Assembly: GCF_002836205.1 (NCBI RefSeq)
Contig: NZ_PJBE01000013.1
Span: forward strand, 124,001-188,000
Length of the DNA: 64,000 nucleotides
Source: Shewanella sp. Choline-02u-19
GTDB lineage: Bacteria; Pseudomonadota; Gammaproteobacteria; Enterobacterales; Shewanellaceae
Reading direction: 5' to 3'
Part shown: piece after piece, positions 44,756 to 52,945 of the stretch
Numbering within the stretch: position 1 is the first letter of the stretch
Layout of the letters: the number at the start of each line of letters is the position of its first letter
Notes under the pieces: model-generated
What the model saw: only the letters and a program-made list of their open reading frames with translations
What the model was told of the DNA's origin: nothing
Database searches by the model: none
Program-made: the position numbers and the translations under genes

Positions 44756-46300
44756 CTAACTAAATGTTTTTCTCAAAGATTTTGCTTTTTCAGCATTAAT
44801 TTTTAACTCTTTAACCGATGTTTCAACCACATCAATAGCATTCAAATTTTCATTTGATGCTTGGCTAATGTGACTAATATTTTGGTTTATTTCACCGACA
44901 ACTAAGGTTTGTTGCTCTGCGGCAACGGCATTTTGTTGCGCTAAATCGTGAATATTTTTTACTGCTTCAAAAATAGTGTCGACTTTTTGCGCTGAAATCT
45001 CGGCATCGTCAGTGCATAACAATGCTTGTGACTTACTTTCATCCATCTGTTTTGACCATTGAGTCAGCATGGTAAACATCTTATCGACACTCTTAGAGAT
45101 ACTTTCTGTTGACTGTTGTGTGCGGCTAGATAGTGCGCGAACTTCATCTGCAACAACTGCAAATCCTCGCCCTTGCTCACCGGCTCTTGCGGCTTCGATA
45201 GCAGCGTTAAGCGCGAGTAAATTGGTTTGTTCGGCAATGGCATCAATCTCAGACATTGCACTGGCTACTCGCTCTGCTTCTTTGTTTAGCAATTGTGCAT
45301 TCGCCGCTGCTTCTGTCACTGAATCAGTTAACTCACTAATGCTTGCTGCACTTCTTTGCATTTTGTCACGGCTTTCATGGCAAAGCTGGTAAGTGTCTTG
45401 AATGCGATTAGAGGTTGATTGAATATTCGAAGCGACCTCTGTAATGGTGGCGGCCATCTCCTCAGTGGCACTGGCGATTTGTTCTATTTGTTGGTTTTCA
45501 ATATTCAATCCAGCATGGGCTTGTTGGGCGGCAGTCATTAATTGAGTGGATATGGCATCAATATGTTCGGCATTATCTTGTGAGCGTCCCAGCACACCTT
45601 GCAGTTTGGCGTCTTTCATCATCAACTGAAAATCAAGCAACGAAGAGGTATCTCGACCGCAATAGATAAAACGACTGACAGAGTCATGCTGCTGTTTCAT
45701 CTGTATTAATCGAGCGGGAATACGAAAGGCTTCGTCATAAAAGATGACAAGGTTTACGCCCATTAACACGATACCGGCTAAAATTACGCCCCAACCCCAA
45801 ATATAACCAGCAGCTGCTAAACCGAGGCTGGCACAAAATGCAGATAGCAGGCGTTTATTGGCTAAGCTAATAGGGTCGCTAACACGTTTACCTAAATTGA
45901 GTCGTTGATAGATCTTTTGCGCCTTATTGATGTATTCGATCTTAGGCGCAACGCGTACAGATTGATAACCAACCAGCTCGCTCTGTTCAAATAGTGGCGA
46001 CACAAAAGCATCAACCCAGTAAAAATGGCCGTTTTTACAGCGGTTTTTAACAATACCGCGCCATGATTGTCCGGCTTCGAGTTTTGCCCACATCTCTTTA
46101 AAGGCTGCTTTAGGCATGTCAGGATGTCGTACAAGATTATGATGTTGGCCAAGCAGTTCATTCTCTGTATAGCCTGATATTTCGATAAATCGCTGATTAA
46201 CGTAGGTGATAATCCCTCGTTTATCAGTGCTTGATATCAATTGATCTGAAGAGGTTAGTCTAACTTCCCGGTTGACTATGTTTGCATTGTTTCTTGTCAT
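44756..46300 (-). CDS. PAS-containing methyl-accepting chemotaxis protein (Aer-like)
   Basis: A 514-residue chemoreceptor. A PAS domain at about residues 15-115 (ITYVNQRFIEISGYTENELLGQ) resembles Aer, the aerotaxis receptor. A membrane anchor of two helices lies near 155-195, and the C-terminal signalling domain has the hairpin tip EQTNLLALNAAIEAARAGEQ near 360-379, then GRGFAVVADEVR. No periplasmic sensor domain is present, so sensing is cytoplasmic, perhaps redox via FAD. I chose ATG 46300 after GGAATAAT; a TTG seven codons upstream is less likely. Confidence 0.88.
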   Translation of the reverse strand: MTRNNANIVNREVRLTSSDQLISSTDKRGIITYVNQRFIEISGYTENELLGQHHNLVRHPDMPKAAFKEMWAKLEAGQSWRGIVKNRCKNGHFYWVDAFVSPLFEQSELVGYQSVRVAPKIEYINKAQKIYQRLNLGKRVSDPISLANKRLLSAFCASLGLAAAGYIWGWGVILAGIVLMGVNLVIFYDEAFRIPARLIQMKQQHDSVSRFIYCGRDTSSLLDFQLMMKDAKLQGVLGRSQDNAEHIDAISTQLMTAAQQAHAGLNIENQQIEQIASATEEMAATITEVASNIQSTSNRIQDTYQLCHESRDKMQRSAASISELTDSVTEAAANAQLLNKEAERVASAMSEIDAIAEQTNLLALNAAIEAARAGEQGRGFAVVADEVRALSSRTQQSTESISKSVDKMFTMLTQWSKQMDESKSQALLCTDDAEISAQKVDTIFEAVKNIHDLAQQNAVAAEQQTLVVGEINQNISHISQASNENLNAIDVVETSVKELKINAEKAKSLRKTFS

Positions 46301-46672
46301 TATTATTCCATTTGACTGCAAAGTGTATTACTAGATATGTTGGAAATATACCAACACATTATGTGTGGAATATAGCATTAATACACTCATTATTATTCAG
46401 ATTTAGCTAATTTGTTTAACGAAATATTAGCAAGAAATACAGGTCGCTATTTTTAGCTAACTTTTTGGCTTTATTATCTTTTTTTGCGGTAATGTTTGGG
46501 TTGTTTTAGAGTTTTAACTTGAAAAAAAATAACGGTAGACTATAAAAGTAACGTGGATGTTACGTATCTTGTGTTAGTAATGGTTGTTAAAAATCTGAGC
46601 TAGACCTCTTTAACGAAGGCTAATTCGATATATATTAGACGATGCCATTAGATAATATAAAAATAGGAATAT
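46301..46672. promoter_or_regulatory. Divergent promoter region
   Basis: 372 AT-rich bases between the chemoreceptor and the DUF998-type gene. It has an inverted repeat TGTTGG-N7-CCAACA at 46338-46356 and GTAAC-GTGGAT-GTTAC at 46548-46563. No gene is supported. Confidence 0.35.
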
Positions 46673-47359
46673 ATGGTAGCTCGGACGAACAATAAGGTTT
46701 CTACACTCGCATTTAGATTTGGTATGCTCGGGATTTTCGGGCTATTGCTAGGTTTGATGTTATCGGTACTGACATTTAAGATGTATGACGGTGAAGGCTT
46801 TAGTTTTTTGAACCACACGCTGAGTGAGTTGGGTCATTATGGACACTCCGACTTTGCGGTGATTATTAATGGTGGTCTATTTTTCGGGAGCTTGAGCGCG
46901 GTACTATTTTGTCTTTTTTCATTGCAAATAGCGGACTCATCTTGGTCTTATCCCTTTTTTGCTTGCTTAGGGCTGACATTCTTCTGTTTAGCGGCGGTTG
47001 GTTTGTTCCCCATCAATGTTTATCATTTACATATTGTGGCGATTAAGTATTTCTTTATCTTCGGCAGTGTCAGTTCAATGTTTTATGGACTGTATTTATT
47101 CGTAGGTAGAGGGCGCTTATTTTCGCGCTCGACCAGTGTTTTAGCCATTATCGCGTTTGTGAATATGTCAGCTTTCTTGTTGGTCCCTCTGTTAGGCTTG
47201 GAGCTAACAGAGGGCGGTAGAGCTTTCTATCATGAACTGCTGGTCGAGATGCATCGCCCTGCCATTTGGTGGCCCGCTATTTTTGAATGGGTTGGCATCG
47301 CCAGTTTTGTGGCCTGGAGTGCTAGCGTGATGTTAAGTTTACGACCTAGAGTCAGCTAA
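46673..47359 (+). CDS. DUF998-family membrane protein
   Basis: A 228-residue protein with about six helices. The pattern of NHTLSELGHYGHSDFAVIIN near residues 44-64, GLFPINVYHLHIV near 113-125, and the C-terminal EWVGIASFVAW helix resembles the DUF998 family (membrane proteins of unknown function). AGGAATAT precedes the start. It ends two bases before the convergent ubiV stop. Confidence 0.6.
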   Translation: MVARTNNKVSTLAFRFGMLGIFGLLLGLMLSVLTFKMYDGEGFSFLNHTLSELGHYGHSDFAVIINGGLFFGSLSAVLFCLFSLQIADSSWSYPFFACLGLTFFCLAAVGLFPINVYHLHIVAIKYFFIFGSVSSMFYGLYLFVGRGRLFSRSTSVLAIIAFVNMSAFLLVPLLGLELTEGGRAFYHELLVEMHRPAIWWPAIFEWVGIASFVAWSASVMLSLRPRVS

Positions 47360-47361
47360 CA

Positions 47362-48225
47362 TTATATGTGCGCCAAACCCGCGGTTTGGTGCCAATAGCC
47401 ATTACAGGTTAGCGGCTCAGTTTTGGGTTTGCAGGTTAGGATACTCTCTGCCAGCGCAACACTCTTTAAACTACTTGGCGAGACTCTAAAGTAGTTCACC
47501 CCCATCTGCTTCATTTGCTCGATTTCACTGGATAAATCTATCTGGCTTGCAGATTGAGTTTGAATACCATTGAGCCTTAATAACGGTTGCTGATCTTGGG
47601 TTTGCGCAAGCAAGCCTTTTGGATGCGATAGACACACTGTTTGGCAGTTATCTTTGGGCAGATTCTGCTGCTTGGCGGTAAAGCAGCGAGCTGAATGTGC
47701 TAATGGTATGTACCCATGAGCAAAGACTTCAATCTCAAACGGCAGTGGGGCACCGGTGGCGGTAACCTCAGCTTCGATAACATGGTTTAACCAAGATTTT
47801 GACAACTCTATTGGCATCACAAAGCGTTGCATTCCCCACTGATGCAGTTTTTTTAGTGTCGCTAAGTTGTAGTTATTGATGGTTGGGCCGCAAACAAAAG
47901 GTAGCTCAAGCTCTTTAGCAGCTTGCACAGCGCCCATATCATTGGCTTCAATGATAAATTCGCCATTATTCACCTGCTTTTTTAGCTCGGTATACTCAGA
48001 TGGCGCTTCTAATAGCGCTAAGGTCGACAAGATAACCTCTTTGCCCGACTCTCGTAGCATATGCGCCAGCGCAAGATAATCGGCAAACTTGAGTTGTCTT
48101 CTTCTGCTGCACACCGTTTCGCCAAGATAGACCACGGGAATGCTACTTTCAGCCACCTGCTGATAAAATTGATTCACTTTTTCTTTTGACCAGCAATACT
48201 GTAATGGCCCGAGAGATGTTTTCAT
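47362..48225 (-). CDS. ubiV: Anaerobic ubiquinone biosynthesis protein UbiV
   Basis: UbiV (U32 peptidase family, not a protease) forms a complex with UbiU that performs O2-independent hydroxylation in ubiquinone synthesis. The 287-residue protein has the four cysteines expected for its [4Fe-4S] cluster: one in GETVCSRRR near residue 36, and three in HSARCFTAKQQ and NCQTVCLSH near 180-197. I chose ATG 48225 (KTSLGPLQYCW), the family start; the frame is open upstream into ubiU without similarity. It follows ubiU after about 28 bases on the same strand. Confidence 0.92.
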   Translation of the reverse strand: MKTSLGPLQYCWSKEKVNQFYQQVAESSIPVVYLGETVCSRRRQLKFADYLALAHMLRESGKEVILSTLALLEAPSEYTELKKQVNNGEFIIEANDMGAVQAAKELELPFVCGPTINNYNLATLKKLHQWGMQRFVMPIELSKSWLNHVIEAEVTATGAPLPFEIEVFAHGYIPLAHSARCFTAKQQNLPKDNCQTVCLSHPKGLLAQTQDQQPLLRLNGIQTQSASQIDLSSEIEQMKQMGVNYFRVSPSSLKSVALAESILTCKPKTEPLTCNGYWHQTAGLAHI

Positions 48226-48253
48226 TGGCTTTCCTTGTTGATAAGCAAATGGC

Positions 48254-49255
48254 CTATTGCCAGGTTCGTTCGTAAGCGCCGAGTGTTGTAGTTTGCCCTT
48301 CAGACACTTTTGCCAAGGCGACATTCCACTCTTGCTGAGTTTGGTATTTCTCAGGAGACGAGAGATAGCTATCGATTGCAGTACGCCATACGCGAGTCAC
48401 TTGTTCGACATATGCTGGACTGCGCTGACGCCCCTCAATTTTGAGTGACACAACATTAGCTTTGGCAAGCTCGGGCAGTAAACTTAAAGTGTTTAAGCTG
48501 GTCGGCGCCTCAAGGATATGGCTGGCGTTGCTATTCTCATCGGTGGTGTAACGGCCTTTACAGACCACGGGATAGCCCATCTGTTCATCGACACCAGACT
48601 TATCAATGAGCACGTCGTTTAACCACGTCAGGCGGCTACCGCCATCTTCTTGCCAGCGTACATGTTTAGCAGGGGAGCATGAGCCGCCAGTGTTGGGTGA
48701 TTGCCCTGTCACGTAAGATGATAGATGACAGCGCCCTTCGGCCATGATGCACAAGCTACCAAAAGCAAAAACTTCTAAATCGACAGGGGTCACTTTTGAC
48801 AAATCTCTGACCTGCTTCATCGACAATACACGCGGTAATACGGCGCGTTCGATATTAAAAGCTTCTTTGTAAAGCGTGAGCGCCCCCAGATTGGTTGCAC
48901 TGGCTTGTACCGATAAGTGCAGCGGCAGATGCGGGTAACGGCTGTGGGCATAATCTAATAAGGAAATATCAGCCATGATCAATGCGTCAACGCCAGAGGC
49001 TGCCGCTAAATCAATGGCTTGGTACCAACGGCTTTCTTCGCCTGGTTTGGGGAAAGTATTAATGGTTAAGAACACTTTCTTGCCGCATCTCTTTGTATAC
49101 TCAACGGCTTGTTGCAGTTTTTTAGGCGTAAAGTTCAGCCCTGCAAACGAACGAGCATTGGTATCATCTTTTAATCCTAGGTAGACCGCATCAGCGCCAG
49201 CATTGAGGGCGATTTTTAATGATGCGAGGTTACCCGCGGGGCACAGCAGTTCCAT
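48254..49255 (-). CDS. ubiU: Anaerobic ubiquinone biosynthesis protein UbiU
   Basis: The 333-residue U32-family partner of UbiV. It starts MELLCPAGNLASLKIALNAG, matching E. coli UbiU closely. The [4Fe-4S] cysteines are in FGSLCIMAEGRC near 169-176, GGSCSPAKHVRW near 193, and VVCKGRYTT near 232; the family end SEGQTTTLGAYERTWQ is intact. It is first of the minus-strand pair ubiU-ubiV and divergent from ubiT. In E. coli these genes are induced without oxygen by FNR; the divergent region here shows related but non-canonical half-sites. Confidence 0.95.
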   Translation of the reverse strand: MELLCPAGNLASLKIALNAGADAVYLGLKDDTNARSFAGLNFTPKKLQQAVEYTKRCGKKVFLTINTFPKPGEESRWYQAIDLAAASGVDALIMADISLLDYAHSRYPHLPLHLSVQASATNLGALTLYKEAFNIERAVLPRVLSMKQVRDLSKVTPVDLEVFAFGSLCIMAEGRCHLSSYVTGQSPNTGGSCSPAKHVRWQEDGGSRLTWLNDVLIDKSGVDEQMGYPVVCKGRYTTDENSNASHILEAPTSLNTLSLLPELAKANVVSLKIEGRQRSPAYVEQVTRVWRTAIDSYLSSPEKYQTQQEWNVALAKVSEGQTTTLGAYERTWQ

Positions 49256-49302
49256 AGGTCGGCTCCATTTATAAGGAAACAGGAGTTTAAAAGGGAATGA
49301 AG

Positions 49303-49316
49303 ATCAAACTTTTGAT
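49303..49316. promoter_or_regulatory. Palindrome with everted FNR-like half-sites
   Basis: ATCAAA-CT-TTTGAT is a perfect dyad between divergent ubiU and ubiT. The half-sites ATCAA and TTGAT appear in the reverse order of a true FNR box (TTGAT-N4-ATCAA). A second near-dyad, AGGTTTGTGATCATAAAACCT, follows at 49324-49344. Confidence 0.35.
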
Positions 49317-49387
49317 GTAAAACAGGTTTGTGATCATAAAACCTAGGTAAGATCGGTTTCTTTGTATCAATGCTGGAGCATTTTTAA

Positions 49388-49900
49388 ATGCAAGGTGTAC
49401 TTCCTAATATTTTGGCGGAAAAAATTCTGCGCATCGGCCCTAAAGTCTTATCACAGCCCTTAGCGCTTATTCCGTTTTCGCTTAAAGCGGACTTATTGAA
49501 ACGTATTTTGGGTTTGATGCTTGCCGAGCAGGCAGCAGATGATGAGTTAGATTTTTTGCTCGACCGCTGGGTGGCGATCAATATTGAAGACTTAGGGTTA
49601 ACCTTTGAGGTGAGCTACGACGGTCATTGGTTAGTCCGTCCGTTGCAAAGTGCTGAAGTGACCTTTAAAAGTAACTCTAAGGCGCTGCTGTTAATTGCCG
49701 CTGCTAAAGAAGATCCCGATACGCTGTTCTTCCAACGTAAACTCAGTATCGAGGGCGATACCGAGCTCGGGCTTGAGATTAAAAACCTACTGCTGGGGGT
49801 TGAATTTGATTCTATGCCCACCGTGATCAGTACCGCAATCACTAAGCTTGCCGAAGCACTGCAGTCTTTGCAGAGAAAGGCTGAGCCGAAAATGGCTTAG
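49388..49900 (+). CDS. ubiT: Ubiquinone anaerobic biosynthesis accessory factor UbiT
   Basis: A 170-residue SCP2-domain lipid-binding protein needed with UbiU and UbiV for anaerobic ubiquinone synthesis. The SCP2-like block runs LEDLGLTFEVSYDG-type (residues 59-75 here IEDLGLTFEV) through LLLIAAAKEDPDTLFFQRKL near 96-115 to GDTELGLEIKNLLLGVEF near 119-136. It is divergent from ubiUV, as in E. coli. The start has GGAGCATTTTTAA upstream. Confidence 0.92.
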   Translation: MQGVLPNILAEKILRIGPKVLSQPLALIPFSLKADLLKRILGLMLAEQAADDELDFLLDRWVAINIEDLGLTFEVSYDGHWLVRPLQSAEVTFKSNSKALLLIAAAKEDPDTLFFQRKLSIEGDTELGLEIKNLLLGVEFDSMPTVISTAITKLAEALQSLQRKAEPKMA

Positions 49901-49908
49901 TAAGACAT

Positions 49909-49937
49909 AAAAAAAGGTGCTGTTAAGCACCTTTTTT
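49909..49937. terminator. Bidirectional terminator between ubiT and yfhL
   Basis: AAAAAAAGGTGCT and AGCACCTTTTTTT pair around GTTA, with T runs on both strands between convergent genes. Confidence 0.92.
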
Positions 49938-49982
49938 TGAATCAATGACCGGTTACATTAGAGTAATAACCAATGATTAAAC

Positions 49983-50231
49983 CTATTTACCTGTAATAAC
50001 ATGGTATTTCACCAGCAGTTCATCATCCGACTCTTTGTGGTCTGGGTCAACGGCAATACAATCAATTGGGCAGACCGAAATACAGGTCGGTTTATCGTAG
50101 TGACCTTTGCATTCAGTGCAAAGCAGCGGTTCAATCTCATAGATCTCTTCGCCCATGGTGATGGCCTCGTTAGGGCACTCAGGCTCACACATGTCGCAGT
50201 TGATACAGCTGTCGTCGATTAATAATGCCAT
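49983..50231 (-). CDS. yfhL: YfhL-type 2[4Fe-4S] ferredoxin
   Basis: An 82-residue ferredoxin of the Allochromatium type. Cluster motifs: CINCDMCEPECP near residues 9-20, and CTECKGHYDKPTCISVCP near 38-55, with the extra insertion between cysteines and C-terminal extension typical of this subtype. It lies 56 bases downstream of trhP on the same strand and may supply electrons to it; in E. coli YfhL has been linked to the U32-family tRNA hydroxylation enzyme TrhP. Confidence 0.9.
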   Translation of the reverse strand: MALLIDDSCINCDMCEPECPNEAITMGEEIYEIEPLLCTECKGHYDKPTCISVCPIDCIAVDPDHKESDDELLVKYHVITGK

Positions 50232-50287
50232 CGTTTACTTAATACCTTTTTCAAGGCGCATTATAAAGCGCCTTTTGTTTGTTCAGT

Positions 50288-51667
50288 CTATTTCGCTGCA
50301 ACGTCAGCGGCTTGATGCGGATTACGGGTATTTTGCCCTTGGGGCAGGTTACGCAGTAATACGGCTTTGTCTAGCTCTACGCCAGCTGGCACATCTAAAA
50401 AGACAAAGTGACCAGAACCTAGGCCGGCTTCAACACTCTCGCCTTTACGATTAACCAATGAATCAATATTGAGGGTTAAATTGCCCTGTGGCGTCATGAT
50501 TTCAACGCTGTCGCCCACACTAAATTTGTTCTTTACATCAATCTCAGCTTGGCCTGCTTCATTGCATTCACCGGTAAATTCACCGACAAATTGCTGAGTA
50601 TCGCTAATTGAATAACCATAATCATAGTTCTGGTATTCATCATGCACATGACGACGCAAGAAACCTTCGGTGTAACCTCGGTGTGCTAGCCCTTCTAAAT
50701 TGTGCATAAGGGTTCTATCAAAATCTTTACCTGAGGCGGCATCTTCAATCGCTTGACGGTACAGCTGAGCGGTACGGGCGACATAATAGAAAGACTTAGT
50801 ACGTCCTTCAATTTTGAGTGAATTGATCCCCATTTTTGTTAAGCGATCCACATGCTGAATGGCACGAAGATCTTTAGAGTTCATGATATAAGTACCATGT
50901 TCATCTTCAAATGCTGGCATGTATTCGCCAGGGCGTCCGGCTTCTTGCAATAATACGACTTGGTCTGAAGGTTCGCCAGCGCCGAGTGTTGGCGTTGCGA
51001 TTTGCACCTCTGGGTTGACGGCAACTATATCGCCAGTCTCTGTTTGCTTAGCTTCATGTACATCGTATTTCCAACGACAAGAGTTGGTACAAGTCCCTTG
51101 GTTGGGATCGCGTTTGTTGATATAGCCAGAGAGCAAGCAACGCCCTGAGTAGGCCATGCATAATGCACCGTGAACAAACACTTCTAATTCGATATCTGGG
51201 CAACGCTGACGGATCTCTTCAATTTCATCAAGTGATAATTCACGCGACAAAATAACCCGTTTAATGCCTTGAGACTCCCAAAACTTAACCGACGCCCAGT
51301 TAATTGCGTTTGCCTGTACTGATAGATGCACGACTTGATCGGGGAATGCTTCTCGAACCATCATGATTAGCCCTGGATCAGACATGATTAGCGCATCAGG
51401 CTGCATTGCTACTACGGGCTCCATATCTTTGATATAGGTTTTTAGCTTGGCGTTATGCGGCGCAATGTTACTGACCACATATAGCTTTTTATTTAGGCTA
51501 TGGGCTTCCTTAATTCCTGCGGCAAGGTTTTCCATTTTAAAGTCGTTATTACGTACACGAAGACTGTATCTTGGCTGACCAGCGTAAACAGCATCAGCGC
51601 CATAGGCAAAGGCGTAACGCATATTTTTAAGGGTTCCGGCTGGGGACAGTAATTCAGGTTTAAACAT
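50288..51667 (-). CDS. trhP: tRNA 5-hydroxyuridine synthesis protein TrhP (YegQ), U32 family
   Basis: A 459-residue U32-family protein. It starts FKPELLSPAGTLKNMRYAFA and continues with GADAVYAGQPRYSLR, as E. coli YegQ/TrhP, which forms 5-hydroxyuridine at position 34 of certain tRNAs from prephenate. Cysteine cluster: LCMAYSGRCLLSG near 166-178, and GTCTNSCRW near 190-198. The KIEGRTKSFYY block near 290 and the C-terminal beta-barrel (VKNKFSVGDSVEIMTPQG) are intact. It is the third U32-family gene in 4 kb, after ubiU and ubiV, and is upstream of yfhL. Confidence 0.92.
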   Translation of the reverse strand: MFKPELLSPAGTLKNMRYAFAYGADAVYAGQPRYSLRVRNNDFKMENLAAGIKEAHSLNKKLYVVSNIAPHNAKLKTYIKDMEPVVAMQPDALIMSDPGLIMMVREAFPDQVVHLSVQANAINWASVKFWESQGIKRVILSRELSLDEIEEIRQRCPDIELEVFVHGALCMAYSGRCLLSGYINKRDPNQGTCTNSCRWKYDVHEAKQTETGDIVAVNPEVQIATPTLGAGEPSDQVVLLQEAGRPGEYMPAFEDEHGTYIMNSKDLRAIQHVDRLTKMGINSLKIEGRTKSFYYVARTAQLYRQAIEDAASGKDFDRTLMHNLEGLAHRGYTEGFLRRHVHDEYQNYDYGYSISDTQQFVGEFTGECNEAGQAEIDVKNKFSVGDSVEIMTPQGNLTLNIDSLVNRKGESVEAGLGSGHFVFLDVPAGVELDKAVLLRNLPQGQNTRNPHQAADVAAK

Positions 51668-51956
51668 AATAACTTCTCTGTTAACGGGTAAGGATTAGGC
51701 AAACGGCCGCACATTCTACTAAATGCTGAAAGGCTAATGCAAGGCAGTCAGCCGCACATGATAAGGGCTATAGAGGCGTTCTGAGTCGTTTATCTTGGGT
51801 TCTTGTGACGCTGGTATCATTTTTGGCTTAATTTAGGTTTTATTAAAGCAATTATCTAAGTATTAACCCTATATTACTATTTTGCACGTGCCCGTATGCA
51901 TTGAGCTGATATACTCGGCGAGCTGCAAATTAATACGAGTAATATAGGGAGTAAGG

Positions 51957-52799
51957 ATGTCAAAAGAGCATCAAGTATTAGTGGGTTTGTTGAGAAAATT
52001 AAAGGCAGATTCATTAGTGCTGCCAACGCTGCCGGAAGTGGCTATGCGCGTTCAAGAAGTCGTTGGCCGAGAAGACACTAGCCTAAAAGATGTCGCTAAT
52101 ATTATTGGCCAAGATCCCGCCATCTCTGCCCGGATCATTCGCGTCGCCAATAGCGCTATTTATAGCCGAGGTGTGCCAGCCTCAAATGTTAATGCTGCCA
52201 TTAGCCGTATTGGACTCACTCAGATTAAAACAATTGTAACCTCTATTGCGATGGAGCAGCTGTTCATATCAACCAATGAGATGGTATGGGAAGTGATGGA
52301 TGAAGTATGGCAGTCCTCCATTAATGTGACCTCTGCAGCGGTGGCAATGTTACAAATTTATAATCGCTCTCACCCCAATAGTGGCTTAAATGCCGATACC
52401 ATGACGCTAGCCGGTCTGGTGCACAATATTGGTGCTTTACCGGTGCTTACCGAAGTTGAATCCGATTCAGAATTAGTCAATGGCATTGACCAATTACGTG
52501 CTTTAGTGCGTAAGTTGCAAGGGCCTATCGGTCGGGCAGTGCTTAAAAATTGGGCTTTTTCGCCCAGTGTTATGGAAGTCGTTGAACGTTGGGCTGATCT
52601 GTCCTATACCTCAGAGCATGTTGGCTATCTTGATTTCATTCGAGCCGCGGCACTGTATAGCGGTGAGTTGCGCTCAGGTAATGAGTTACAAGAAAGGCTG
52701 GCTGCATTCAGCGCGAGGGGATTACCAGTATCACCAGAGGTATTGGCCAGTGATGGCTTTTTGGATACCTATCACTCGATTAAAGATAGTTATGAATAA
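51957..52799 (+). CDS. HDOD-domain protein
   Basis: A 280-residue cytoplasmic protein with an HDOD domain, a non-catalytic relative of HD phosphohydrolases common in signalling. Visible features are LPTLPEVAMRVQEVV near residues 22-36, IIGQDPAISARIIRVANSA near 48-66, and AGLVHNIGALPVL near 152-164, in which the HD motif is replaced by HN. It lies 146 bases upstream of an EAL gene on the same strand. Role unknown; relatives affect motility and c-di-GMP signalling. Confidence 0.87.
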   Translation: MSKEHQVLVGLLRKLKADSLVLPTLPEVAMRVQEVVGREDTSLKDVANIIGQDPAISARIIRVANSAIYSRGVPASNVNAAISRIGLTQIKTIVTSIAMEQLFISTNEMVWEVMDEVWQSSINVTSAAVAMLQIYNRSHPNSGLNADTMTLAGLVHNIGALPVLTEVESDSELVNGIDQLRALVRKLQGPIGRAVLKNWAFSPSVMEVVERWADLSYTSEHVGYLDFIRAAALYSGELRSGNELQERLAAFSARGLPVSPEVLASDGFLDTYHSIKDSYE

Positions 52800-52945
52800 C
52801 CTTTGCGATAGAGATTAGGCTATAGTCAAAGAGGTTGAGTATTGGGAAGCAAATTGCTTTTTATTGCCTCCCAATGAACTCACTATATACAGTTTGCTAC
52901 AACAGCTTAAAACACCTCAGATTGAAACGGTAAAAGTCATCATTA

